NCBI GenBank assembly: GCA_944472135.2
Contig: OX235263.1
Location: 7,423,517-7,487,516, forward strand
From: Trichobilharzia regenti
Taxonomy: Eukaryota > Platyhelminthes > Trematoda > Strigeidida > Schistosomatidae
DNA: 64,000 nt
Direction of reading: 5' to 3'
Positions 42,130 to 55,900 of this stretch are shown here, piece after piece; position 1 is the stretch's first letter, and the number at the start of each line of letters is the position of its first letter. The notes under the pieces are model-generated. The model made no database searches. It worked only from the letters and a program-made list of their open reading frames with translations, and was not told the origin of the DNA. Position numbers and translations under genes: made by a program.

Positions 42130-43100
42130 AGGGGTTATTTTCAACTGACCTACCGCGATGAATTCTCGCTCTAAATTTTGTAGTGGTTTGAGGAACAACT
42201 AGGCGAAAGGAGATTCCGCGCCAAAGTCAACAGCATCTTCCCATGTTGATACAGTTCGGCATTAGGAGCATCATGTGGTTCTATCCTGGTGCCATAGATA
42301 TTTTTAGATTTTTATCAATGGCCTCCCACGCCGTCTGAGCTGCCCGGCTCCCCTCTACGCTTACCACATAAGGAGTTTTAGAGCAGTGAAGTTCTAGGAG
42401 GACTCAGATAGGCTGAAGGTGAACCTGAAAGTTCAGGAGGACTGGCCTTTTGTGCAAAGTGGTGCAAGTGTGCATCTGTAGGTTGTAGAATGTATGTTTC
42501 TCTCTGTGTAACGTTACAACAGGCCTTTGGTCTAGTTCTGTAGGGAGAAGTGGACACAAGCGCGATGTGTCGCCCAAATAAACCATATGCTGAAAGAGAG
42601 GAAACTTTGTCAACGTGGGTTTGAAGGTGAATTGACTACTGCATATTAGATAACAACTGACCACAATCACCCAGGAAAGGTATTCTAATATTAAGTAAGA
42701 GTGGGCTTCCATGTAACAATCCATGAATGGTAGCTCACTTCAAAGAGAAGGCTCGAGCGCGCGACCCCTTCTTTTCTATTCGGATTTATCACCCCCGAAT
42801 CTCTTAACTAGCAAATGTGGCTATTGCACCGTCCGTGGAAATAAATAAGTGTAGGCTAGACAGTCATGTGGTGACGCAAGGACTGCGTCCCCCTAGATTT
42901 TCTGACTGCTTTATCTATTCATCCACTTATTACATGATTATTATTTTGATTTGTTCACACACACATTTTATACTTCAAGTTTCATTGTCACTTGCTTTGG
43001 CTAAAACCGAAGACCCTTACCTTACAACCAAGAAGCGAGCATGGAGAAATCAATCTGGTTTGCGCTAACTCGTTAGAATGGCATTGGATTGGACTAGGCA
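42130..43100 (+). mobile_element. Decayed CR1-like copy, same family as the element at window start
   Basis: Contains pieces colinear with 430-1357 and its 3' UTR: a TGGCCTCCCACGCCGTCTGA block (NDLPRRLS), GAGGACTCAGATAGGCT, GTGGCTATTGCACCGTC (DVAMAPS), and AAGAAGCGAGCATGGAG in the 3' UTR. Large internal deletions and many frameshifts. It ends about 320 bases before the first recognised exon of gene 3. Confidence 0.75.
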
Positions 43101-43420
43101 CACAAGTTCTAACCTGCTCAGTGGTCGTAATGCCTGACGGTTCATAAAAGTGAGTACAAATTTTACCAAATTCACGCACAACTTTCCTCGAAACTGGTGC
43201 TTGATGAAACACTGATTGTTTAAGTAAACTATCAGCTGGTTTCTAATGTCACCAGCACTGCTTCAAATATTCTCAAGGTCGTATGATGGACAAGCTTCTC
43301 ATGAACTTTAGCGACCTGGAGGAATGTTTAATTTCAGACGACTTATTTGAGAGTTATTTTAACTTCTATCTCTCACTTCCAGTAATAAAATATAGTAATT
43401 GAACTTTACTCTGCTCTCAG

Positions 43421-43584
43421 GTCTTCTCACGAAAGCTACAGTATAACCGTCTCAGTGGTGAATTCATACATTTCAACTCTTCTGGTTATCACAATCAAGA
43501 CCTAGGAAATTATGGGTTGTCTGATGAAGATCGAGAACGAGTTATTCAATGGGCAGAAACAGAACGTCTTCCATATTTTATCCG
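43421..43584 (+). CDS. Gene 3 exon a (RGS-like helix)
   Basis: Acceptor CTCTGCTCTCAG ends at 43420; donor GTATTTA at 43585. It encodes VFSRKLQYNRLSGEFIHFN, then YGLSDEDRERVIQWAETERL and PYFIR. The next intron is only 53 bases, which supports real splicing. Upstream exons must exist but were not found between EMC6 and here. Confidence 0.75.
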
Positions 43585-43888
43585 GTATTTAATTAGATTC
43601 AAAATGCGTTAATACTTTGATATTTCACTTTTAACAGGAGTGATGTTTACCGCGAATTTCTGCTTTGCAAACTGCTATCTGCTCCATCAGATTTTGATTC
43701 GGATTATGCAGACTATTGGGTATCCAATGACGAAGAATTTACTAACAGCTTTCATTGTCAGCCTGGATTAAATAAATACTCTTGTATTTCCGAAAATTCA
43801 GATATAAGCACATATGAAGCTGGAACAGATAACAGCTGTGAAACCAGTTCTGGCCAGGTAGGCAGTTTGGCATAATTAGCTAGTATTT

Positions 43889-43934
<46 letters not shown>

Positions 43935-46900
43935 CGATTATTTTGTGAAAAATTTTCATTTATATACCAATTTTGAACATCGTGAATAAATGTCCCTATG
44001 AACCCAAAACAAAGAAGGTTGCTTAATGTTCTCTCTCTGATTCAGTAATAAGATTGTGAATCCTATGTTGGCATAAGGTATTATGAATAAGGAACCCTTA
44101 ACACAGGTGTTTTGCTTACCAGCAGTGATTAGCAATAGGTATTTGGAATATGTAGCAATAAATTATTGTTATAATTTATGATGGAATGTATGACAGCTGT
44201 CTTGGCAGTACTGCAGATCAGATTCCAACATGAACTGTAGCAGTCCAATTTGCTAATTTTCACAAAAGTGCGTACAAAGGTAGAAGGAAGAGATCTCATT
44301 AAAGCGCTGAACACAGATTTTAGATTCAGATTTGTTGGGTGAGGATAGAAGGCTTAGAGCTTATGTTGACCATTTCCTAGTAAATTTCTGTGGTTGTCCA
44401 AACCCTTCTTGAGCGAATCAGTTGAGTTTGCAGACACCACTTCTTCTGGTAGTCGGTTCAAAGAGTTTATGACTCAGTTTGAGAACCAGTACTCAACAGC
44501 AATATGACTTCTTCTTGGCTTTTGAACTCTCCTGCCATGTCCTCTAAGGTGTTCCGACCTGTTGGGAAGGTAAAGAGAGAATAGGTCAAGTCCGTAGTCA
44601 TTATTCAAAGTTTTAAACATTGTGATTAAATCTCCTCTCTGCCTACGGTATGACAGGGAGAAGAGATTTAAACTGTCTAGTCTTTCCTCGTATGATAAGT
44701 TGGTCATTCCGCGAACCATACGTGTTGCCTTCCTTTGAACCCTTTCTATAATGTGTGAGTCCCCTTTTAGGCGAGGACTGGCGGCCCGGGTGCAGTTTTC
44801 CAGTGTTGACTTCACCAGAGGTGTATATAAGGAGGTGAACATATCTCTGGTAATTGTAGTAAGGGCTATGAGAATCACCCATACGAATCTGAAACCACGT
44901 GCGACCACCGCGTGACAGTGTGATGTAGTTTTTAAATCATGGCTAACTATGACACCTAAGTCCAAGTGAGTCTGAACTGATGGAAGTGTTATTCCCTCTA
45001 GTTCGTAGGAGCTGGTGCTTGCTTGTCCAATGGGCATGGTTGCACATTTCGCTATACTGATAGGGAGCATCCATTATCTGGACCACTCTGACAATTTGCT
45101 GAGGTCCTCTTGCAGTGTGAGTGTATCACCGTCGCCCTTCAGCTCTCCTCAAATTTTTAAGTCATCTGCGTATAGGACCATAGGGGAATCGGTGAACAGA
45201 GATAACTCACTGATATACAAAATAAATAGGAGAGATCCAAGTGCCTTGCCTTGTGGCACTCCGCTACGCAATGCTATCCAAGAGGAGAGTTTTGAGTTAA
45301 TCCTAACCCTCTACCTACTATCTATGAGGAATTTCCTGAGCCAGTTTAATATTCTGCCTTTGATACCAAGACTTTCCAACTTCATAAGTAGCCTTTTGTG
45401 AGGAACTTTATCAAAGGCTTTGATGAAGTCTATGAAGACGACGTCAACTGGTCTTCTGCTGTCCTTTGATTTGACGCAGCTTTCTCTTACAGTAATGAGC
45501 TTTGACAGGCATGAGAGGCTTCTTGGGAAGCCGTGCTGTGCTCTGGATAACATTCTGTTGTTTTCCAGATATGCCATGACGCTTTCAATGATTATTCTTT
45601 CCAGTGTTTTGATCAAAGTGCTGGTGAGACTACTGTGCCTGTAATTTGAAGAACTTCGTCTTGATCCTCCTTTGTGGGTGGGAGTTACTATGGCGTCTTT
45701 CCAGCTATGCGGTAACATTCCACTTCGGAGAGATAGTTTGAAGATCGTTGTCAGTGGGCCGGCTATGTGAGCTGATAGCTTCTTTAGAAGCCTTGGACGA
45801 AGATTACCAGGACCCATTAATTTCCCTGTATCTAGTTTCATTAAGCAGTTGAGCACGATGCCTTGTTCGATGTCAGCGGAATCTATCCTGTACTCCTCTG
45901 ATGCAGCCAGAGCGGATGCTATAGGCAGTGATGACTCCTGTGTAAAGACTTGGGGGGAAGTAGTCGGCCATTGATTCTGCTTTTTCTTGATCTTCTTCGA
46001 TTGCAATATTGTCAATAGTTAGGTTTAGGACACCAATGGATGGTTTATTCCTGAAGGTAATGTGAGAGAAAATTTCATTAGGTTGTGCCTTTGCATTTTG
46101 ACCCAGATTTGCTTCGAACTTCATTCTTGATCGGCAGATTTCCGCAATATCTTTGTTCGTAGCTTTGTTGTATAATTTCCTGGTCTAAGGAGTCTCAGGT
46201 GTGGCAAACAGGTTCCAACATATATGTTTGCATCTGACTTACTTACAAACCTCTCGGTTCATCTATGGGGGGAGGGCAATGTTTCCGACCCTTTGGGACA
46301 GACCAAGGGACAAAGAGTTCAGTTACTTGGGCGTAAAGTTGTTTAAATTGGTTCCATGCGGCTTCTGCTTGGGATTCTGAGTTGGTGTAACAGTTCACTG
46401 AGTCGGCTGCTGAGACGATCGCATTTATATCAGCTTTCCGAACGATAATGTTGGAAGCAAGAAGAATAATTTGGTGGAGAATAATGGGTATTTAATAAGT
46501 TTGGAATATTAAAGGAATTAATACATCTGCATTACTGTGGACGAATTTGAACCAATTCACTAAAAGTCTTCAACCCAGGATTCTTAGCATCCGGAAGATC
46601 TAAGTCAGCAAGTGCTTCAAACACACAGCCAGAGTCTAAGTAAACAACAGCTACCTTCTTCTGATTACCCTTAATTCCTTTTCATTTTTGTCCTACATCA
46701 GTTACTCGAAGTGATGTTCACGAGTGATAATACCGTGAGATTTTTTATGTTAAATTCATAAGCTTTAGTTTAATCGGTATTTATAGGCGTATTACAATCC
46801 ATAACTATAGGTGAGATTTAATTTATACTTCCTATTATCTGATGGATTGATACTAGTTTTTTTCTAAGTGATTCGGATTTGTAGGGATTTTGGTAAAGTT

Positions 46901-49900
46901 CCACCACTCAGGTTTCATTAACGTCTAACATCATTTCGAAAATAACTGAGCGCTTGACATTCTCGACAGCTTTTTTCTCCTAGTGTGAATCTCTTTAGTA
47001 TTGTATACGTAAAATTGAATCCTGGAGCTTCACTTTACTAAGTAAGCCAGTCGAATATCCATCAGACTGATAAGAGCCAGTGTGTGCTCCAAATCAATCA
47101 GTGAATGGCCAATGAGATTATTAGATAAAATGAAGGCTCTGGATGCAATCTCTGGTGGTGCGTAATGCTGAAGAACTTCAAACTAGAAGAAAATATCTGT
47201 GCAGAATTATTTTACCTACAGTGATTTTCTAAATGATATTGGCTTTCGATAAAAGCTACATGACAGTTATCGACTGAAGTGTTGGCGAATAATATACCGC
47301 CCGCATATTTATTCTCGTCAGTCGTCAAATGATTTAAATCACTTATAAAGAACTTAATTCGCGGATAGTGACTAGCAGTGGAATCCAGGACACCGCGCAT
47401 TTCGTCCTGTTTCGGACTCGTTGGTGGCTGGATGTACCTGTATGTCCCAGTAAGTGATGATGTTCCCACAGAGGCTCGAACCCAGTGCTCATAGTTTGAA
47501 ACGCCAAAGCGCTATCCACTAGACCACTTGGGCCACGAAAGCCACTTATTGTGCAACGGGTTATGTTAATTTAATTGAATTTTAGATTTTCCCATCGATT
47601 GATTGAACCGAATTGCCGATGTGTCATCCTGAGACCGAGAACTTCGGTTCGATCAATCAGTGGGAAAATCTAAAATTCAATTTAATTATAAAGAACTTTT
47701 TCAGTGTCAAATAGAATAGCCTGATTTGTTCTAACGAACTTATTTTAACTTATTATTTCAGAGTACTTTATTCTTTTTAAAATGTAATCACTTATTTTCT
47801 ATATTTCATTTTTCCCATTACACTACGGTTAAAATTAATTGTGATTTTAGAATAATCAGTCCCCAAAATCGGACGTCAACTCTCCAAGCAATGAAGGCAA
47901 TCAAGTCGTCAATGATTCGGTCAACTCTGAAGATACAGGTACGTTATCCACCTTGCTTGTTCATTTAAAATAAATAAGACTGGAATTTACAGTTTTTAGA
48001 TATTTTTCTGCCGCTACTACCCATACTTCTCCTACTCGTATTATTATTACTAATACTAGGGCTAATTAGAAATTCTTATGAGTAATATAATAATAATAAT
48101 AACAACCAATGTACAATAGCACATATTCGTCGGTTTGTCCTTCACACATTCTCCAGTCATGTGATGAATTCAGAATTTGATCCACATTCTAACTGGGAAA
48201 GTTCACTAAGAAGTCAGATGATCCAGAACGGAGAACTCAGTGGGGACTTTTAAGTGAAGATAAGGACAAGACAAGATTGCCTATCTACTACTGCCGCTGA
48301 TATTCCTAATTGTGGTTAACTGGTTTATGAGGACGACTGTAGAGAGTGACAAGACAAGAATACGTTGGATCAATAAGAAGATTTTAGAAGGTATGGATTT
48401 CTCAGGTGATCTATGTCACATGTCACACAAACTCAAAGACTTATAGGTGGGAGCCGAAAAACTGGCAGGCAGAGAAGATACGACTTCAAGTGAACATGGA
48501 GACGACGCAGGTGATGATGATAGTCACCTAACAAAAACAACAGCGAAAAACTATCAATAACAAAGGAGGAAGCATCGTTTCAACTACAGGCGACAGGACT
48601 TTAAAACGGGAGCTGGAAAGGCAATAAAAGGGAGACCTTCATCACACTCACTCACTACAAACAACAAAATTCTGATTTCCGACACCAATCTTAAGTCAGT
48701 CACTTCTTCTATATGGGTGGGTCACAAACTTGTTACACGTATCATGAAAAGCATTTCCAACAGGCCAATCCTGATTTTTATCAACAGCTGCCTTTGCTGG
48801 CTCCATACTGAGGATCTAATAGCCGTTCAGTCAGAAGGAATTATCAGCTAGGAACTCTGGGAAAGAACTAATTGAGAACCTATCGCTGAACAGATATGTA
48901 GGACCAGCTGACGAGAGGACTGTGGAGAATAGAACGAAGCGAAGATGTGCTTCTGAAATCCTATGTTTGACTCTGAACCCAAGGGAACAGTAATAATCGG
49001 TTCCATCTGGAAATACTTACTGATTAAATGTCGAAGAATACGATAAGTGAACTTTGATTAATTGATAGATCGGCTCCAATTTTAATTTCAAAAAACCCCT
49101 CTTCTTCTTTGAAAGAAACTAGTTTCACACAGACAACAAAAGTAAATCCCAGGGACTGAATAGTCAAAGGCCTGTCCCCATAATCTGATGATCCTACAAC
49201 TTTCTTCCGGAGATGATGTCATGAGTGTGTACTGTCGAAGAGTGATAAATTAGGAATAAAAAGCTGCCCAGTAATTCCTAGTGGTATTGAGAGGTGGTTC
49301 TCTAAATGATGTATCAACTCATGACGTAATAAAAATTTTTAACTGATTGAAGATACTCATTGGAATTTTTCAAAAGAATGGATACTGAACAAAGAGTACT
49401 CTTTTCGATAACCCCTTCATCTCCAGGCTCTACAGTTATATATTTTCACATTATAGTGAATGAATGAATGAATTAGTGTTATAAACAACATTAATGCTTT
49501 TTAAATAATATCGAATCAATAATATTGATAGATTACAGCTCAGTAGCATCAACACAGAATAAGCTGAATGTCAGAAAAATGAGGAAAGATAATATTACAA
49601 ATTCATGAATTTATATTCTCTACTGAAGGCCAGGGCAGAAGTAGAGGATGGACTTGCTTCTTCTGCACACAGGGCACTGGTTGTTTGAGGCGAATCGCAA
49701 TAGCCTCTGCTGTTTGGAGCATGCGTGCTTCGATGATTTCGGCAAATTTTTAGGCACCCAGTAGATTATAGAGAAGGTTTCTTCCACGCTGGCTGGTTAG
49801 CTTTGTGGCCAGTTTGCACCAGATGGTTCAATATCGAAATGTTAATGGTTTTCACTACACCTTTACTTAGCCATAGTGGAAGGTGTTCTCAAGCACGAAA

Positions 49901-52900
49901 AATCAAATTCCTAGAACAACGACCAATTTTTGACATTGAAGTGAACCAAAGTGACAGTTTGTCTTCCACACATCCTCTAGTCATTCACTGACTTCAGAAT
50001 TCGACCCGCAGTTCAATCAGTGCAGTCTACTAAGTCGGGTGTAGGACAATTGATTGCCGATACCTCTGTACACAGGTGGTACTAAATATATATCGCAAAT
50101 TGTTGGAAGTTAGAATTCATGAATCACTCAACCCCACCATATTGGCTGAATGGTTAACCGGCTCGGCTTATGACCTAAAAGTCTCCGATTCTACCCCCCC
50201 CCCCAGTGAGGTCATAGGTCCTTACTGCTGAATAGTGTCAGACTAGGATAAAACAGTTGTTTGGCACTCCTAATTTGGTTTCCAGTGAAAGTTCCCTTAT
50301 TATCATGTATCGATTTGTCACAAAACTTGAAACCACTCAGATCCTTTTAAATCAATATTTGAAATATAAATCTGTCTAAGAGTTTCATAGTTTACACTAA
50401 TGAATTTCAGATTGTGTACTTCAACTTATTGATCTCTACATTTTCATAGGTACAAATAAATCAGGAAGACGAAGAAGTCGAGAGTATTCGAAATACTTTA
50501 AAACAAGGTAAGTTATTCACATACAATATCTATGAATAAAGAGAAGTTAAATAAGAAAGACAATGTTTGACACTGACATTCAGTACATGTGATTATTTTG
50601 CCACATTTGTACATCAGCGGTTTAGTTGTAGATTGTTCTCAAACCACCACACTCCTGTCTGTTTGTATTCGATTCTCGGACCAAGGAAGACGGTTGGTTG
50701 AGTGTGTGAGGTTAGCTATCCCACCTCGTAAAGAAAGAAAACATCATCACTACCAATGAATTCTCAATGCTTGAAGCCCTATGGAAATACACTTGTAACT
50801 TATTAGCCAAGTATATGCGGAACAGTTGACAAGTTTAGTAAGGGACGAAACATGAGTCATGATTTTCAGTGTTAACCATCATCAAGCAAGTACCATACAG
50901 GAAACAGCTGTTCCTATGACTAGCCATCACTACTTCATAGGTTTACATTTCTACTGTGAACGGATTTTTCACCTGACTGAAAGCAATAAAATACATCCAC
51001 ATATGTCAAACTGTGGTGTGTACTACTGACAAGATTTATCAGTAGTATACAAACAGACATTCATTGATCGGTTCAAAAAATATCAAATAGCGTCAAAGCG
51101 AAAAAATTAACCAATGTTGCGGTTAAACACAGGAGACACGAAGAGAAGACAATGAAAATACGATAGGCAGAAGTAACACAACAAAATGGAAGAACTGTGC
51201 AAACGATGATATTCAGATAGAGATATTAAATTCTAAATAGACTATCCGTTACCAAATCCCTTAACTCCTACCACAACAAGACTCGATAATAAAGATCAGA
51301 TGGCCAGTTAGTCAGAAAGTATAAGTGTAACGCGAGATCAGTGAATTGGCAACAGACTTTTATTAAGGGAAAATATTTATCGTGCTTACATATTCGCAGT
51401 GACATTAAACTTTCGCTAGGTTGGAGGAAAATAAATTGTTCTGATTGGTTGTCAACTGGCTTAAAGCTGAACAATTCGTCCATGTCCACCCACAAGGAAA
51501 ATGAATTGCAGATTCGAGGAATAAACACTGCTATCTGTACAGCAATTGACTTAAACTGTTGATTTCAGTTTTGGCCGCTTCCTATCACAATCTGCATCAA
51601 ACGACATCAGCGACAAGGAATCCTAACCAACCGTGAACCAGCCAACAGTCTGTTACCCAAACAACATATATGCAGAAAGAAATAGAACCGGTCGATTAGT
51701 ATTACGCTTAGAAAACATTCAAGTGACATTATACATATCAAGCCGTCGACTGAACTCCAGCTGGCAAGCAAGCAGTTGGGCTTTGGTCACAGAGTGACCT
51801 AGAGGAGATCATATGAAGAATAAATGAAAGTTTACAGACAGTCACTGCTGTGTTACTCAGAATACAATGAACCAATGCCATGAGAATAAACAAAATGAGA
51901 AATTATTAACTGCACTTAATAGTGTTCTCTGAGCAGATTGGTTTAGTTGCGGAGCTTTCGTCGTCCGTCCTTCTGGACAACATCCCCTTTCAGCGCAATA
52001 GTTGGCATAGAGTAAAATGATTTAAATTACTTCATGAGTGACAGAATTGCGTCTCCTGGTAACCATCTTTACATATGTGCAATGATCATTTTCTATTGAC
52101 TTGGATTTTAAACTTTCTTGTCACCGTGATTTACTTTTCATTAGTTGGTAAATTTGGTCTATATTAGCGTGTTTGTTAATCGCTTGCTGATTCATTTGAG
52201 TACCAGGCTTCTAGGAATTCCCTGACTGCACTTTCAGTGGTGTTTCCTCTGTCTAAGATTTCGACATTATCCCAATCATCAAACTGATGTCCATAATTGT
52301 GTATGTGCATTGATATGAAACAGGAATATATATCGTGTCTTGTCACGGCTGATTTCTGTACTTGGATTCTAATTCGAAGGGAACGCCCAATTCGGCCGAT
52401 GTAATGTCTGTTATAGTTCATGCATGCAGTTTATTTTGTAAATGGTATTAATTTTATCTCCTTTTTCTGTTGGATGTGTCTTTCGGTTTGCACAATATCC
52501 ATGAATTAAGTGATTCGGCTGGCTTGTGTGCTATGTCTATATCAAACGGTTTCAGTATTCTAGCTGTTATTTCAGAGATATTTCTCATGTATGGTAGGAT
52601 GAATTTTATTGTGGTCTTTGATGATGGTTCCCTGTTGGTGTTGTGATTCAATTTTAAACACTTTTTGATGAAATTTTGAGTGGGATAACCATTCCTCTTT
52701 TTGAAGACCGTTTGTAGGCGTTTTTCTTCCATTCTTTTGAACTCTGGAGTGCTACCGTGTGTTTGAACTCTCTTTCAAACAATGTCTACACACAGTTTCT
52801 TTTGTGAGTGAGTAGTTGGATTATTGCTAGTATAGTTGAGTATGTGTGTTGAGTGTGTGCGTTGATTTTCTACATATACTTGTGTTTCTAAATTTCCTGT

Positions 52901-55900
52901 GTTGGTTCTCCTGATTAAGGAAGACATCTAAAAATGGGATTTTGTTATTTAATTCTTCTTCTTACGTGGTGAATTTGATGTCTTCAAACACGTTGTTTAT
53001 TAATTTATGAGTATATTGTAAATCATTTCTCTTCATTATTATTACAAATGTATCATCAACGTAACGTACCCAGATTTTTGGCTTAATTATACGCAAAGCT
53101 ATTAATTCTAATCTTTGCATGAAGGCTCCACCTATTAGTCCTGATATGGACGATCCCATTGGTGTTCCTTTTATCTGTTCATATATGAACAGAATAGACC
53201 TATCATCTCGCTATATGTTCTACTAGACTATCTCCTACTTATTAGTGAATTTAAGTAATATATCGAGTAACATCTCAGAAGAAATAGTGACAATTTATGC
53301 GTGTGTGTGTCTGTGTGTGTGTGGCAGTATAAAAGGCACTGATAAAGAGACACAAGAAGAAGGAAGATGACATCATCAGGAAGGATTTAAAAACCGACGG
53401 CCAATGTAGAGCGATAGGTAACTAATATAGAATGGATGATATCATTTTCAAATTGTAGAATCACCAATGATGAAAAGTGTATGGTTTATTTTTAACATTC
53501 AGAGTATATCAGTAGTATATAAAAAGAAGTTCATTGGCACAGAAAACATCAAATAGAAGGATGGGGGGATAGATTGAATGTCAGAGAAAGTAAACAATAC
53601 AGCGTTGTGGAGAGATACATGGGAGACAACGTGAAAGGAACACAAAGAAAGACAATATGAAGGAGGAAGGCCAGAAGTAACAAAGCAACATGGAAGATCT
53701 GTGCAAATGGTGTGTTGAAGATAAGGTGTACATAATTTGGCTATATAGAGATGCCAAATTGCAAACAAACACTCCCTTACCAAGTCTTTCGTCTTCTATC
53801 CTTGGTGTGCGTCGGTGGCACAGTGGTTAGGACTCTCGCCGACCATGCACATAGTCCGGGGTTCGATCCCCTGCCGACGCGCATCCAATATCAATGGTCG
53901 GCCTGCAAAATTTGGGCTACCGATATCACATGCTGAAAATTTCATACTTGTACCAAAAATACAGTGTGGAATCAAGCTGCAATCAAAATAAAAAATAAAT
54001 ACTACTGTAAAAAGGCCAAGTTAATGTATTACCATCCAGGAGTGCAAATCCACTAATGACCATGAACTTATACTAGTCATTGGATAACATTACCTTCAAT
54101 TTTGATCGGGCACTAGTAACTATTGTGATGTATCTAGCCCTTTTTTGGTGCAGACTGAATTCCATCAGACAGGTTCGCAGTGTGGTCACCATTCTGGGTA
54201 GCTCGCCATCACGGCGCACATTGATTTGTGATGGCGAGCTACCTAGAATGGTGACCACATTGCAAACCTGTCTGATGGAATTCAGTCTGCACCAAAGAAT
54301 GGACTACACATATCACACTAACTACTAGTGTCCAATCAAAATATCTACTACAGTCCTACAGGAGGTCAATCGCGAGACCGAACAGCTCAGTGGTAACGTC
54401 TCTTACTGCAGCACTGGGTGACGCGGGTTCGAATCTCAGAAGGGATATGAATTTTTCCTTCAAGGTTGCACATACGCCTTGCTGACTGACTGGTGAGTGC
54501 CAACTAGCATGAAACCTAGGTACAGCCAAGGCTTCCTGTGGCTGATTACCTCCAACCATCTGCTATCATCAAGTACCTACAATTGTTATAGCGTCAATAT
54601 GGACGCCATTCATGAACTAACTGAGGAGCGAATTTCACTCCGATCTCTTTTTTTAAGTAATAGTTAGACAATGAGTTGATAGCACGTAGTCGTAAATGTT
54701 CTTGTAGTGCTTCTCCTATATACATTCGGTGGTGTTCAATAACTGGTGATAGGCATGTATTTAAGTGTACCCAGTGTAGAAAACAAATGAGCATTAATAA
54801 TGGTAAGTCACACACACTCAGTTCATTGTTTTCTAGGAGCTTTCTTTTCCACTTAAATACTGCCTCTGACAAATGATGCTCTTTGTTGGTATTAGATTGT
54901 CGGAGGCAATTGGCACAACGGTTAGGACTCTCGCCGACTATACACATGGTCCGAGGTTCGACCCCCTGCCGACGTACACCTGATATCTATGGTCGGCCTG
55001 CAAAATTTGAGCTACCGATATCACATGCTGAAAATTTCGTACTTGTAGCAAAAATACGGTGTGGAATCAAGCTTTAATCAGAATAAATAAATAAATAAAT
55101 CGAATGAGTGTCAACTAGCACGAAACCTAGGCCGAGCAAGGCTTCCTGTGGCCGATTGCCTCCAACCCTCTAATATCTATGACAGTTCTCAGTGCAACAT
55201 GATGGTGAGCCACCTAGTGGCATGGTGGCCACATTGCAAGCTTGACTGATAGAATTCAGTCTGCACCGAAGAGAGGACTAGACACATAACACCAGTTACT
55301 AGTATCCAATCAAAAGATACTCCATATCTGACATTACTGGATATTGAAGACTGGTGTGAGATCAAAGTCCATATAGACGAAAAATTCCTTAGTATCTACT
55401 GTGCAATGGTTCAAACCAATGCAGAGATACATAGTCCTGGAAGATGAATATAGTCACGTAGCTTTTGGCAGGAGTTGATGTTATTGTTCACATTGATAGA
55501 AAAAAGTTCTCATAAATAAAAAAATAGAACAGTAGTCGCTCCAGGGCAAACATCGTTTGGGTTTTAGGAATTTATGGCAAGAAAATTCAGAAAGGAATTA
55601 TGAAGGTAATTCCAAATCGTAATGCTGAAACTCTTCTACCAATTACACAAAGGTCAGCTATTCTTAGGACTACTAATCATACAGGCGAATGGACAAGATA
55701 TACTCGCCTGTCAGATTTAGGTTTTATCCATGATCGAGTGAATCATTCTGATGATTTCGCTGACCCTTCCCCTGGGACTCATACTAATTGAGTTAACGAC
55801 TTTTGGGGAAAAATGAAAAGGAGAATAAGAGCAATAAATGGGTCACAAATTGAATTCATTTTCAGTGAAATTGATGAATACATGGAGAGAAACTGGTTCG

